NCBI RefSeq assembly: GCF_002706795.1
Contig: NZ_CP017705.1
Span: 2,412,001 to 2,476,000, forward strand
Length of the DNA: 64,000 nucleotides
Direction of reading: 5' to 3'
DNA from: Brevibacillus laterosporus DSM 25
Lineage (GTDB): Bacteria > Bacillota > Bacilli > Brevibacillales > Brevibacillaceae
A program made the position numbers and the translations under genes. The notes beneath the pieces are model-generated. The model was not told the origin of the DNA. It was given only the letters and a program-made list of their open reading frames with translations, and ran no database searches. How positions within the stretch are numbered: the stretch's first letter is position 1; the number at the start of each line of letters is the position of its first letter. Below, piece by piece: positions 54,010-63,101 of the stretch.

Positions 54010-56037
54010 ATGTTCAAAAAGATCTTTGGGGTGTTGCAACAGGTAGGGAAAGCGCTTATGCTTCCAGTTGCCATCCTACCAGCTGCAGGGATTCTCCTAG
54101 CATTCGGTAATGCTTTGCAAAATCCGGCTTTGCTGGAGCAATTACCATTTTTGTCAGGACCAGCGATCCAATTAGTCGCAAAAGTAATGGAAGAAGCTGG
54201 TTCCATCATTTTTGGAAACCTAGCGCTCTTATTTGCGGTAGGGGTAGCCATTGGATTAGCAGGTGGTGAAGGGGTAGCTGGACTAGCTGCAATCATTGGC
54301 TTCTTAATTATGAATCAGGTTATGGGTGTCTTCCTTGGTGTTACGGCTGAAATGGCACAGACTGATAAAGCCTATGCGATGGTGCTTGGGATTCCTACCT
54401 TACAAACAGGCGTGTTCGGTGGGATTATTATGGGTGTTATTGCAGCTAATCTGTATCGAAAATTTTATAACATAGAATTACCGCCATTCTTAGGTTTCTT
54501 TGCGGGAAAACGCTTTGTACCGATTGTTACAGCAGTTGCTGCTTTACTAACAGGTCTTGTACTCATCTTTATTTGGCCACCAATTCAATCAGCTCTTAAT
54601 GCATTCTCACATGTCATGTTGGAGTCTAATCCAACCTTGGCTGCATTTGTTTTTGGTCTTATTGAACGTTCTCTTATTCCGTTTGGTTTACATCATATCT
54701 TCTACTCACCATTCTGGTTTGAGTTTGGGGAGTACGTAAGCAAGGCTGGACAACTTGTTCGCGGGGATCAAGCGATCTTTTTTGCCCAAGTGAAGGACAA
54801 TGTAGAGTTAACAGCCGGAACATTTATGACAGGAAAGTATCCGTTTATGATGTTCGGATTGCCAGCAGCGGCTTTGGCGATTTATCATACAGCTCGTCCT
54901 GAAAATAAGAAGATGGTAGCCGGGATTATGGGATCGGCTGCGCTTACAGCCTTTTTGACAGGGATTACAGAGCCGATCGAATTCTCGTTTTTATTCGTAG
55001 CACCAGTATTGTTTGCTATCCATGCTGTCTTTGCAGGGCTTTCTTTCATGGTCATGCAAATCTTGAATGTAAAAATAGGAATGACCTTCTCTGGAGGGGT
55101 TATTGACTACTTGCTGTTTGGGGTGTTACCGAACAAAACACAGTGGTGGTTAGTGATTCCAGTAGGTTTGGTACTAGCTGTCATCTATTATTTCGGGTTC
55201 CGTTTTGCCATTCAAAAGTGGAATCTAAAAACACCTGGTCGACAAGATGAGGAAGAGGCTCAAACCGGTACTAGCCAATCTTCTGGACTAGCAGCAGATG
55301 TATTGGAAGCGTTGGGTGGTAGCGCTAATATTAGTAATCTAGATGCATGCATTACTCGTTTACGGGTATCTGTTAACGATAGTAAAAACGTAAATAAGGA
55401 ACAATTAAAAAGGCTGGGAGCAGCAGGTGTTCTAGAGATTGGTAATAATATCCAGGCGATCTTTGGACCAAAATCCGATCAATTGAAGGAACAGATCAAG
55501 GATGTAATGGCGGGGCGCACGCCGGTTGAGAAACCTGCAAGTAAGCCGGCTCCACAAAGTGTCTCTGAGCAGACAAGCTCTTCTACGGTTTTTGTCTCAC
55601 CACTAGAAGGTAAGATGCTAGAGCTAAAGGACGTTCCAGATCAGGTTTTCTCACAGAAGATGATGGGTGATGGTTTTGCTATTGAACCAACTAATGGAGA
55701 GGTTGTCTCTCCTGTGGATGGAACAATTGTTACCTTCTTCCCGACTAAGCATGCGATTGGAATCGCTGCAAATGATGGACGTGAGATTCTGATTCACTTT
55801 GGAATTGATACGGTTAAACTAGAGGGTGAGGGCTTTGAAGCTCTAGCTCAAGAAGGAGATAAAGTTACAGCAGGACAGCCATTGCTACGTGTTCAATTAG
55901 CGGATGTAGTGGAAAAAGTACCTTCTGTGATTACGCCAATCATCTTTACCAATTTGCAAGAAGGAGAGCAGGTTATTGTTAAACCTGGTGCTCTGGTAAA
56001 ACGTGGCGAGGAAAATATCATTTCCATCGAAAAATAA
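54010..56037 (+). CDS. ptsG: PTS glucose-specific EIICBA permease
   Basis: 675 residues in the order EIIC, EIIB, EIIA. The EIIC part (about 1-410) has the sugar-channel motif [11 protein letters not shown] and [11 protein letters not shown]. The EIIB part (about 425-505) carries the phospho-Cys in [11 protein letters not shown]. The EIIA part (about 525-675) carries the phospho-His in [12 protein letters not shown]. This layout and sequence type match B. subtilis PtsG (glucose); N-acetylglucosamine transporters are close relatives. It imports and phosphorylates glucose using HPr. AAAGGAGG precedes the ATG. Confidence 0.9.
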   Translation: MFKKIFGVLQQVGKALMLPVAILPAAGILLAFGNALQNPALLEQLPFLSGPAIQLVAKVMEEAGSIIFGNLALLFAVGVAIGLAGGEGVAGLAAIIGFLIMNQVMGVFLGVTAEMAQTDKAYAMVLGIPTLQTGVFGGIIMGVIAANLYRKFYNIELPPFLGFFAGKRFVPIVTAVAALLTGLVLIFIWPPIQSALNAFSHVMLESNPTLAAFVFGLIERSLIPFGLHHIFYSPFWFEFGEYVSKAGQLVRGDQAIFFAQVKDNVELTAGTFMTGKYPFMMFGLPAAALAIYHTARPENKKMVAGIMGSAALTAFLTGITEPIEFSFLFVAPVLFAIHAVFAGLSFMVMQILNVKIGMTFSGGVIDYLLFGVLPNKTQWWLVIPVGLVLAVIYYFGFRFAIQKWNLKTPGRQDEEEAQTGTSQSSGLAADVLEALGGSANISNLDACITRLRVSVNDSKNVNKEQLKRLGAAGVLEIGNNIQAIFGPKSDQLKEQIKDVMAGRTPVEKPASKPAPQSVSEQTSSSTVFVSPLEGKMLELKDVPDQVFSQKMMGDGFAIEPTNGEVVSPVDGTIVTFFPTKHAIGIAANDGREILIHFGIDTVKLEGEGFEALAQEGDKVTAGQPLLRVQLADVVEKVPSVITPIIFTNLQEGEQVIVKPGALVKRGEENIISIEK

Positions 56038-56056
56038 CGACTACCCTTAGTAAAAA

Positions 56057-56092
56057 AATCGGCAGAGCATCTATCACTCTGCCGATCTTTGT
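56057..56092. terminator. Bidirectional terminator between ptsG and the histidine kinase gene
   Basis: ATCGGCAGAG / CTCTGCCGAT, nine-base loop, A run before and T run after, between convergent genes. Confidence 0.87.
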
Positions 56093-56101
56093 TTATATAC
56101 A

Positions 56102-57529
56102 TTAGTTAAATGGCTTAGGTAAACGGATGACAAAAACCGTAGCTTCAGTATCAGTGGAGGTAAGCTTAATTGTACCCCCATGTTTGGTCACTATCCGTTT
56201 AGCAATCGATAAACCAAGACCTGTTCCACCTTCACTTGCTCGGGAGGAATCAGCTCGAACAAATGGTTCAAAAATATTTTCCTTGATATCGTCCGAAATT
56301 CCGATTCCATTATCCGCAATAGTAATGACTACATAATATTTTTCCTCTGATAACGATATACGCATGTTTGTTCCAGCGGGGTTGTACTTAATCGCATTCA
56401 CTAATAAATTACTTAATACACGCGTTAATTGAATCCGATCAAAATACAGATAGATTTCTCGTTCTGGTATATCTAATTGTAAATGAAATTGTTTATCCAG
56501 CATTTCTGTATAATGCAAGACAACCATATCACGGACAAACTCTGTAATCTCTTCAAGACGTAAATGTAATCGGTAATCAGGGGCGTCTAATTTAAGGAGT
56601 TCAAACAGATTATTAATGAGGTGATTTACCCGAATTGATTTCTGATAGATATATTCTAAATATCGCTGTTTTCGCTCCTCATCCGTGGCCATTCCTTCCT
56701 TTAAGGCTTTAGCATATCCTTGAATGCTGGTGATCGGTGTTTTTAAATCATGGGAGATATCCATTAACATACGCTGTTTGCCTTTTTCCAAAATTTCATT
56801 CTCACGGCGTGTCTCTTCTAATACATCTGCCATATAGTTAAATGTATCACGAATTTGTACGAATTCATGCTCAGCCTTTAGGTAAATACGGGTACTATAG
56901 TCACCATCTGTCATCTTTTTCAGCGCATCTAAAATAATAATCAGCGGAGCTTTAATGCGGCGAGCAGTCCAGTAAATATATAACACAATAAAAATCAGCA
57001 TGATGAAACCAAACATACCTAAATAGGTCATAAAGCTTTTCGCAAGTGGATCGAAAATATCTATTTGTTTAAGGTCCTTAGACACAAGAATATTATTTCT
57101 GGGTATTTTTAATAATAAATACGGTGTTTTTGGATCAAGAGTATTCTGGTACATAGAGTAGTAATAGGGCTGTTGCTCATGATTTTGCAAGAGTTCGAAT
57201 AACTGATTCTCTGAATAGGACTTATTATCATCTAATTTCTTACCATAGACCTGAACCAGTTGTTTATTGGAATCAAGATGTTCTAACCAGCCTCCAATAC
57301 TTTCTAAATGAGGAAGTAGCTCTTTACGTTGATCTTTTTGTTTGTAATTCGAAGCTTCAATTTTTACATCAACAATATCCATGCTTTCGATATGATTGAA
57401 AGCAACGTTGAGAAGATAGAGGGCAAGTCCAATTAGAACAACCAAAAGAAAAAAATTAAAAACAAAATAATCAAGGATGAGAGAGGTATAGAGGCTACGC
57501 GATTTTTTAGGCTTCAACCATTTTTTCAA
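56102..57529 (-). CDS. Sensor histidine kinase (HAMP type)
   Basis: About 475 residues. It has a membrane helix (about 20-42), an extracellular domain to about 185, a second helix, HAMP (RIKAPLIIILDALKKMTDGDYSTRI), a dimerisation domain with the phospho-His in DISHDLKTPI, and a catalytic domain with N-box (NLLVNAIKYNPAG), DNGIGI and GTGLGLSIAKRI. No ATG is near the start; TTG 57529, with GGGG seven bases upstream and overlapping the regulator gene by 23 bases, is my choice, and TTG 57517 is the alternative. The open frame to 57700 lies antiparallel to nothing but inside the regulator gene. The stimulus is unknown. Confidence 0.82.
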   Translation of the reverse strand: MKKWLKPKKSRSLYTSLILDYFVFNFFLLVVLIGLALYLLNVAFNHIESMDIVDVKIEASNYKQKDQRKELLPHLESIGGWLEHLDSNKQLVQVYGKKLDDNKSYSENQLFELLQNHEQQPYYYSMYQNTLDPKTPYLLLKIPRNNILVSKDLKQIDIFDPLAKSFMTYLGMFGFIMLIFIVLYIYWTARRIKAPLIIILDALKKMTDGDYSTRIYLKAEHEFVQIRDTFNYMADVLEETRRENEILEKGKQRMLMDISHDLKTPITSIQGYAKALKEGMATDEERKQRYLEYIYQKSIRVNHLINNLFELLKLDAPDYRLHLRLEEITEFVRDMVVLHYTEMLDKQFHLQLDIPEREIYLYFDRIQLTRVLSNLLVNAIKYNPAGTNMRISLSEEKYYVVITIADNGIGISDDIKENIFEPFVRADSSRASEGGTGLGLSIAKRIVTKHGGTIKLTSTDTEATVFVIRLPKPFN

Positions 57530-58223
57530 ATTTATACCCCAATCCTCGAATGGTTTTAATATAAGTTGGTTGTTTTGGATCATCCTCGATTTTTTCACGT
57601 AACTTGCTAATGTGCACCATGATGGTATTATCATCATTGGCATAAAAATCGCCCCATACAGCTTCGTATATTTTCTTTTTTGTAAAAACTTGACCGGCAT
57701 TAACCATTAAGAGTTCTAGTATTTTGTATTCAATAGAAGTTAGTGAAATAGCTTCCTCATTTCGGTAGACGAGGCAGCTTGCTTTATCTAGGGTCATCTC
57801 TCCAATTTTAATAAGCTGATCCTCAGGATTAACAGGAACTTCCACGGTAGGAGTAAATTCATGAACACGGCGAAGAAGAGCTTGAATCCGTGCAATAACC
57901 TCAAGAGGATTAAACGGTTTCGTGATATAGTCATCTGCCCCTAGACCTAAACCTAGGATCACATCATGATCTTGGGTACGTGCTGACAAAAACATGATGG
58001 GAATATTATAGGTTTGCCTGATCTCCTTAATAAGCTGAAAGCCATCTTTCCCTGGCATCATAATATCAAGGATGGCCAAATCCACTTTCCTTTGAGCCAA
58101 GATAGGCAAAACGCTATCTCCATTATGAACTTCTATGACATGAAAATCTTCCTTCTCCAGATAGAGCGTTAAAAGTTCAACGATCTCCCTCTCATCATCG
58201 GCGATTAATATGGTATATGACAC
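57507..58223 (-). CDS. OmpR-family response regulator
   Basis: 238 residues: a receiver with DDE near the start, phospho-Asp in LAILDIMMPGKDG, Ser of MFLSARTQD and Lys in YITKPFNP; then a winged helix (SLTSIEYKILELLMVNAGQVFTKK, DNTIMVHISKLREKIEDD). GTG start at 58223 with GGAGG seven bases upstream. It is transcribed with the overlapping kinase gene; both face away from the DUF1189 gene. Targets are not indicated. Confidence 0.88.
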   Translation of the reverse strand: MSYTILIADDEREIVELLTLYLEKEDFHVIEVHNGDSVLPILAQRKVDLAILDIMMPGKDGFQLIKEIRQTYNIPIMFLSARTQDHDVILGLGLGADDYITKPFNPLEVIARIQALLRRVHEFTPTVEVPVNPEDQLIKIGEMTLDKASCLVYRNEEAISLTSIEYKILELLMVNAGQVFTKKKIYEAVWGDFYANDDNTIMVHISKLREKIEDDPKQPTYIKTIRGLGYKFEKMVEA

Positions 58224-58543
58224 GATTTCTCCTCCGTTCTTTTCCTAAGCAAAACGTTATATTTAGAGTAACACGTACAAAAGACTTAAATGTTACATTT
58301 TAACCAAAAAAATTAAACATGTGATATTATCTAATTCTAATATTTACATGTAGTGGGAAAATGATTACTTTTCTTTGTGCATAAGGCTAATGATAATTTT
58401 AAGATAACTTTTAGATTGTGATAAGGAGAGCCAAAGGTTTTCTCACTATAATATAAGTAACTAAACCTATTTCTTTTTCAAGAAATAAGCAGATGGATAT
58501 GATACAGGTAACAATCTAACTGCTACAAAAGGGAGGCTATATT
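58224..58543. other. Intergenic region between response regulator and DUF1189 genes
   Basis: About 320 bp, AT-rich, between divergent genes. A TATAAT at 58447-58452 may be the -10 of the DUF1189 gene but has no good -35 at 17 bases. I see no small gene or strong hairpin. Confidence 0.45.
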
Positions 58544-59290
58544 TTGTTTGATGCATTAAAAGTTAGTTTGTTAAAACCGAAAGACTTAGGTCAGCTTGTA
58601 AATAAGAAAGCTGGGGTTGTGTTCGGATTTATCCTATTTCTTGCCTTACTTCTTAGCGTGTTTGGTTTTTCTAGTTTCTATCTTACAACAAACATGTTTT
58701 TAAAAGAGGCACAGGCTGTCCTAAACAGCGCGCCAGATTTTACTTTTAAAAATGATGTTCTAAACATGCAGACTGACCAGCCGATTTATTCTCCTAACAA
58801 AATGTTTATCTTCGACCCTAACAATCAAGTGAAAGCAGAGAATTATCCCAAAAGTTCATATGTCGTGATTTTTGGAAAAGCAAAGGCGATATTTATCGAA
58901 AATGGGGTTTTTGTACGAGAAGTAAATTATGTTGATTCTGGTTTACATGACATAAGTAAACAAGAATTTACTGGACTAGTTGATTGGCTGGTAACCAAAG
59001 AAACAATTATATGGGCCACTATATTTGCATGTATTTTTGTTTACATGATCTTTAGCACCACCTTTACCGCTTTTGTTCTTGGTATTTTTGGATATATTAT
59101 CAGTAACATTCAGAAAAAGGAATTAACATTTGGTCAGGCGTTTTGTTTAGCTGTCTTCAGTTTGACAGTGCCCTTCTTTATCAAAGGAATTCTGGTGTTA
59201 GCAGCATGGCCTATTCCTATTGGACCGATTACTTGGGGGTTAGCTGCTGTGTACATTGTCATGGCTGTTCGAAACATAAAAACAAGCTGA
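58544..59290 (+). CDS. DUF1189 membrane protein
   Basis: 248 residues: a membrane helix near the N-terminus, an extracellular middle part (about 45-155), and three or four C-terminal helices. The start FDALKVSLLKPKDLGQL and overall layout match the DUF1189 family, of unknown function and common in Bacilli near envelope-stress genes. TTG start at 58544, seven bases after GGGAGG. Confidence 0.8.
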   Translation: MFDALKVSLLKPKDLGQLVNKKAGVVFGFILFLALLLSVFGFSSFYLTTNMFLKEAQAVLNSAPDFTFKNDVLNMQTDQPIYSPNKMFIFDPNNQVKAENYPKSSYVVIFGKAKAIFIENGVFVREVNYVDSGLHDISKQEFTGLVDWLVTKETIIWATIFACIFVYMIFSTTFTAFVLGIFGYIISNIQKKELTFGQAFCLAVFSLTVPFFIKGILVLAAWPIPIGPITWGLAAVYIVMAVRNIKTS

Positions 59291-59350
59291 TTTAGGCTGG
59301 CATACCTTGTATAATGGCTAATAGTAGATAGCCAAGGAGGAAAAACAACC

Positions 59351-60037
59351 ATGTCGCAGGTACTAGTCAGAATTCTTTCTGTAAATGTAGGACAACCTCA
59401 AGTTCTTTCTTATAAAGAAAAAGAGGTAGTAACAAGCATATGTAAAGAACCAGTAACAGGACCTCTCTATCTTTCAAAAACCCAATTGCAAGGTGATGCT
59501 CAAGCGGATTTGAAGTATCATGGTGGGGTAGATAAAGCGGTATGCGTTTATGCATCCGAGCACTATCCCTATTGGGAAAAGACTCTAGGTAGGTCGCTGC
59601 CAGTTTCCGCCTTTGGAGAGAATTTAACAATAGAAGGATTGCTAGAGGATGAAGTTTGTATCGGGGATATTTACCAGATTGGTGGTGCTGTAGTACAAGT
59701 TACCCAGCCAAGACAGCCGTGTCATAAATTAGCAAAACGCTATGATGTAATTGATCTGGCGGTACAAGTACAGAATACAGGCTATACGGGTTTTTATCTG
59801 CGGGTTTTACAAGAAGGAGAAATTTCACAGGAAGACATAATGACATTGGTTGAAAAAGATCCTCATGGTGTAACGATTGCATTTGCCAATCAAATTATGC
59901 ATCACGATAAAAAAAACAAGCAAGCAATAAAGCGAATTTTAATGGTAGAAGCATTATCAGCTAGTTGGCGTCAAAGCTTTACGAAACGATTAGGCGACGA
60001 GGAAATAGACACAAACCTACGACTACAAGGCTCTTAA
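59351..60037 (+). CDS. MOSC-domain protein (YiiM-like)
   Basis: 228 residues. The MOSC domain (about 25-165) has KTQLQGDAQADLKYHGGVDKAVCVYASEHYPYWE, FGENLTIEG and the conserved Cys in QPRQPCHKLAKR, which in the family binds molybdenum cofactor sulfur or the cofactor itself. YiiM relatives reduce N-hydroxylated compounds. AAGGAGG precedes the ATG. It could share cofactor supply with the molybdoenzyme at the window start, but they are far apart. Confidence 0.9.
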   Translation: MSQVLVRILSVNVGQPQVLSYKEKEVVTSICKEPVTGPLYLSKTQLQGDAQADLKYHGGVDKAVCVYASEHYPYWEKTLGRSLPVSAFGENLTIEGLLEDEVCIGDIYQIGGAVVQVTQPRQPCHKLAKRYDVIDLAVQVQNTGYTGFYLRVLQEGEISQEDIMTLVEKDPHGVTIAFANQIMHHDKKNKQAIKRILMVEALSASWRQSFTKRLGDEEIDTNLRLQGS

Positions 60038-60047
60038 TCCATATAAC

Positions 60048-60083
60048 AAAAAAATCCAGGGCGAGTATGCCCTGGATTTTTTT
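60048..60083 (+). terminator. Terminator of the MOSC gene
   Basis: AAAAAAATCCAGGGC / GCCCTGGATTTTTTT with a six-base loop; a near-perfect hairpin. Confidence 0.9.
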
Positions 60084-60188
60084 GTTATACATAAATAAAC
60101 ATGCTTGATCATTTTCCTAACAAATCATACTAGACTTTGCTGTGTGCCTACGATCAGCAAAGTTTATACTTCTGCAAAACTACGTTAC

Positions 60189-60284
60189 TTAATTATTGCA
60201 GCAACAGCAAGCGATAATTACCAATAGAATGAATAGAACCAAGATGATTTCGAAGTTGTTGCGTGATCCACTGAAAATACTCAT
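60189..60284 (-). CDS. YjcZ-like small membrane peptide
   Basis: 31 residues on the minus strand: a polar start (MSIFSGSRNNF), a hydrophobic helix (EIILVLFILLVIIA) and an ending CCCCNN. The VLFILLVII-then-Cys pattern resembles the YjcZ family of sporulation-associated peptides. GGGAGG lies nine bases before the ATG. Likely made in the spore or its coat, by family. Confidence 0.7.
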   Translation of the reverse strand: MSIFSGSRNNFEIILVLFILLVIIACCCCNN

Positions 60285-60372
60285 GGTCTAATCCCTCCCA
60301 ATAAGATGTACTTTATCCTATGTTTCCATAAATAAAGTGCTTGGGTAGGGGCCTCACTGCTGAAAAAATGGA

Positions 60373-60594
60373 CTATTCTTGATAGTGGTGTCCTTCATTA
60401 TTGTTTAACCAAATGATAAATAGGAGGAAATAAAAGGGAACGCCAGATGTGTTATAGACAAAGAAGATATTCATAATATCTTGGGATGATACGCTTCCGC
60501 TGGAATAAGTCACAAATCCAATTGTAAGAACGGCCAACGTATTTATAATGAGAGCCAATAGTAGAAATAGTCCGGCGATTTTCTTTCTATTCAT
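60373..60594 (-). CDS. Small two-helix membrane protein, unknown
   Basis: 73 residues with two hydrophobic helices (IAGLFLLLALIINTLAVLTIGFV and FYFLLFIIWL) joined by a polar stretch and ending in an acidic/His tail. GGGGAG eight bases before the ATG supports translation. I recognise no family. Confidence 0.6.
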   Translation of the reverse strand: MNRKKIAGLFLLLALIINTLAVLTIGFVTYSSGSVSSQDIMNIFFVYNTSGVPFYFLLFIIWLNNNEGHHYQE

Positions 60595-60723
60595 TGTTAT
60601 ACTCCCCTTCTTTCTATACCAAAGTAGTTATAAAGAATTTATTCCCATTTAGTATAGCCCATTTATGTTAGGGAAACAACAAACAGAAACCCCTTTTTGT
60701 GAATAGGATGAAGGAGTGGGCTA

Positions 60724-60780
60724 TTTACATTTTAAATGAGGTGTTTATAATAATTATTACAAAGTTTCCTTAGTGCAAAA
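60724..60780 (+). promoter_or_regulatory. Promoter and MntR-like box of mntH
   Basis: TTTACA (60724-60729), 16-base spacer, TATAAT (60746-60751). Downstream at 60764-60780 the reverse complement reads TTTTGCACTAAGGAAAC, differing from the B. subtilis mntH MntR site (TTTTGCCTTAAGGAAAC, from memory) at two positions. Manganese repression is inferred. Confidence 0.65.
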
Positions 60781-60881
60781 AACGGTCGTCAAGGAACAGG
60801 CATACCCGAGAATATTCATTGTAAAGCAGAACAAAAACCATATGTAAATAAAGGAAGTAAGCGGGGAAGGAGTGATCTCAA

Positions 60882-62237
60882 ATGGCTGATCAACAACAAA
60901 CAGTAGTGTCGGAGCAAGAAAAAGGATGGAGAAGAGGGATTACCCAGCCTTCCTTGCAAGAAGTACACAGTTCCATGCGTGTACCCAGGAACGCGTCCAA
61001 ATTTCGCAAATTTTTAGCTTTTGCAGGACCAGGTTATCTGGTTGCTGTTGGATATATGGATCCTGGAAACTGGGCGACTGACTTGGCGGGAGGCTCCCAG
61101 TTTGGGTATACGCTTTTGTCAGTGATTCTTCTTTCCAATATAATGGCAATGTTTTTACAAGCCCTAGCAGGTAAGCTGGGAATTGTAACAGGTCGGGATT
61201 TAGCTCAGGCTTGCCGTGATCATTATTCCAAGCCAGTAGCAATGAGCTTATGGGTTTTGTGCGAGATAGCAATTGCCGCATGTGATTTAGCAGAGGTAAT
61301 TGGGTCGGCAATTGCATTAAATCTGCTATTTGGTATCCCTTTAATTTATGGGGTTTTGATTACAGCTATAGATGTATTGTTAGTATTGTTTTTACAAAAT
61401 AAAGGATTCCGTTATATAGAAGCCATTGTTATAGCGTTAATAGGTACCATTGGGGTGTGTTTCGGAGTTGAAATACTATTGGCTCAGCCTCAAATCAGTG
61501 ACATCATGCAAGGATTTATCCCACGTGCTGAAGTAGTAACAAACCCTGCGATGCTCTATATCGCTATCGGTATCATTGGTGCAACTGTCATGCCCCATAA
61601 TCTGTATTTACACTCCTCTATTGTCCAAACTCGTGATTTCGAACGGACACAGAGTGGCAAGCGGGAAGCGATTAAATATGCTCGTTTGGATTCTACGATT
61701 GCTTTATTCTTCGCCTTGTTTATTAATGCATCTATCTTGATTTTGTCAGCTTCGACGTTTCATCAGGCTGGTATGACAGATATAGCAGAGATTGGAGATG
61801 CGTATTATTTGCTGGCTCCTGTGCTTGGAACGACAGCAGCAAGTATCTTTTTTGGGGTAGCCTTACTAGCATCTGGCCAAAATTCTACTTTAACTGGTAC
61901 ATTAGCTGGTCAGATTGTTATGGAGGGTTTTATTAATTTCCGTATTACACCGTGGTTGCGTCGTTTGATTACTCGTCTGATTGCGATTGTTCCGACGGTG
62001 ATTGTTACTGCGCTATACGGAGAAAAGGGAACCACAGAATTACTCATATTAAGTCAAGTCATTTTGTCTATTCAACTACCCTTTGCGATTGTTCCTCTTG
62101 TGCAGTTTACCAGTAGCAAGACCAAAATGGGCGAGTTTGTTAATAAGAAGTGGGTTACTGCAATTGCGTGGCTGATCAGTGGTGTCATTATTACGTTAAA
62201 TGTGTTTTTGATCTATCAAACATTTACACAGTTGTAG
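60882..62237 (+). CDS. mntH: Nramp-family divalent metal (manganese) transporter
   Basis: 451 residues with eleven or so membrane helices. The Nramp signatures are present: helix 1 [25 protein letters not shown] with the metal-binding DPGN, and helix 6 [14 protein letters not shown] with MPH. An N-terminal cytoplasmic tail of about 40 residues precedes. It imports Mn2+ with protons. GGAAGGAG upstream of the ATG. The MntR-like box over its promoter supports manganese as substrate. Confidence 0.93.
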   Translation: MADQQQTVVSEQEKGWRRGITQPSLQEVHSSMRVPRNASKFRKFLAFAGPGYLVAVGYMDPGNWATDLAGGSQFGYTLLSVILLSNIMAMFLQALAGKLGIVTGRDLAQACRDHYSKPVAMSLWVLCEIAIAACDLAEVIGSAIALNLLFGIPLIYGVLITAIDVLLVLFLQNKGFRYIEAIVIALIGTIGVCFGVEILLAQPQISDIMQGFIPRAEVVTNPAMLYIAIGIIGATVMPHNLYLHSSIVQTRDFERTQSGKREAIKYARLDSTIALFFALFINASILILSASTFHQAGMTDIAEIGDAYYLLAPVLGTTAASIFFGVALLASGQNSTLTGTLAGQIVMEGFINFRITPWLRRLITRLIAIVPTVIVTALYGEKGTTELLILSQVILSIQLPFAIVPLVQFTSSKTKMGEFVNKKWVTAIAWLISGVIITLNVFLIYQTFTQL

Positions 62238-62368
62238 TTATTTTGTCTACAAAAAGGGATTGAACAGATAAATCACGAAAATAATAAGGTACAAAAAAAC
62301 CTACCAATACGTTCAGTATCTAAGAAAATGGGCAGGCCAAATTGAGAGAAAAGTCGAGGTGAAGAAGC

Positions 62369-62935
62369 GTGGGAAAACTTGAAGAGATTTTAGAGTACAA
62401 TAAACAGTTCGTAGAAAATCAGAGATATACGGAGTTCACAACAACCAAGTTTCCTGATAAACGGTTGGTTGTCATTTCATGTATGGACACAAGACTGGTC
62501 GAACTTCTTCCTCACGCAATGAACGTCAAAAATGGAGATGTCAAGATTATTAAGACAGCAGGAGCTATTGTCTCTCATCCGTTTGGGGCGGTTATGAGAA
62601 GTATCTTAGTGGCTATCTATGAGTTACAAGCAGAAGAGGTCATGGTGGTAGGACATTATGATTGCGGAATGAGTGCGATTAATCCTACACATTTTTTAGA
62701 TAAGGTGCGAGAACGAGGGGTTTCAGCAGATTCTTTACATCTATTAAAAAATGCTGGAATTAATTTAGAAAAATGGTTGCGAGGTTTTGATAATGTGACT
62801 GATGCTGTAAAAGAGAGTGTCGATATGATTCTTAACCATCCGTTACTGCCTCCTTCGGTACCAATCCATGGATTAATCATTGACCCAAGTACAGGTAAAC
62901 TAGATGTAGTTATAAATGGATATGAAAAGAAATAA
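62369..62935 (+). CDS. Beta-class carbonic anhydrase
   Basis: 188 residues. Zinc ligands are clear: Cys and the Asp-Arg dyad in VISCMDTRL, then His and Cys in VVGHYDCGM. It interconverts CO2 and bicarbonate in the cytoplasm and is similar to B. subtilis YtiB. GTG start with GAGGTG seven bases upstream. About 130 bp separate it from mntH without a clear terminator, so partial co-transcription is possible. Confidence 0.92.
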   Translation: MGKLEEILEYNKQFVENQRYTEFTTTKFPDKRLVVISCMDTRLVELLPHAMNVKNGDVKIIKTAGAIVSHPFGAVMRSILVAIYELQAEEVMVVGHYDCGMSAINPTHFLDKVRERGVSADSLHLLKNAGINLEKWLRGFDNVTDAVKESVDMILNHPLLPPSVPIHGLIIDPSTGKLDVVINGYEKK

Positions 62936-62942
62936 AATGAAT

Positions 62943-62981
62943 AAAAGAGTCATTACGCATATTTTACGTGATGACTCTTTT
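62943..62981 (+). terminator. Terminator of the carbonic anhydrase gene
   Basis: AAAAGAGTCAT-T-ACG / CGT-G-ATGACTCTTTT with an A/T-rich loop and TATTT after it. Confidence 0.85.
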
Positions 62982-63101
62982 ATTTGCGTTAATAGAGTTA
63001 ATAATGTTTAATTTTATTTTATTTGATAAAACGTAAAAATAAAATTAGTATAAAATCTATTCATATCTTTCGTTATAAACATAAAAGGGGGATTTACAAC
63101 T

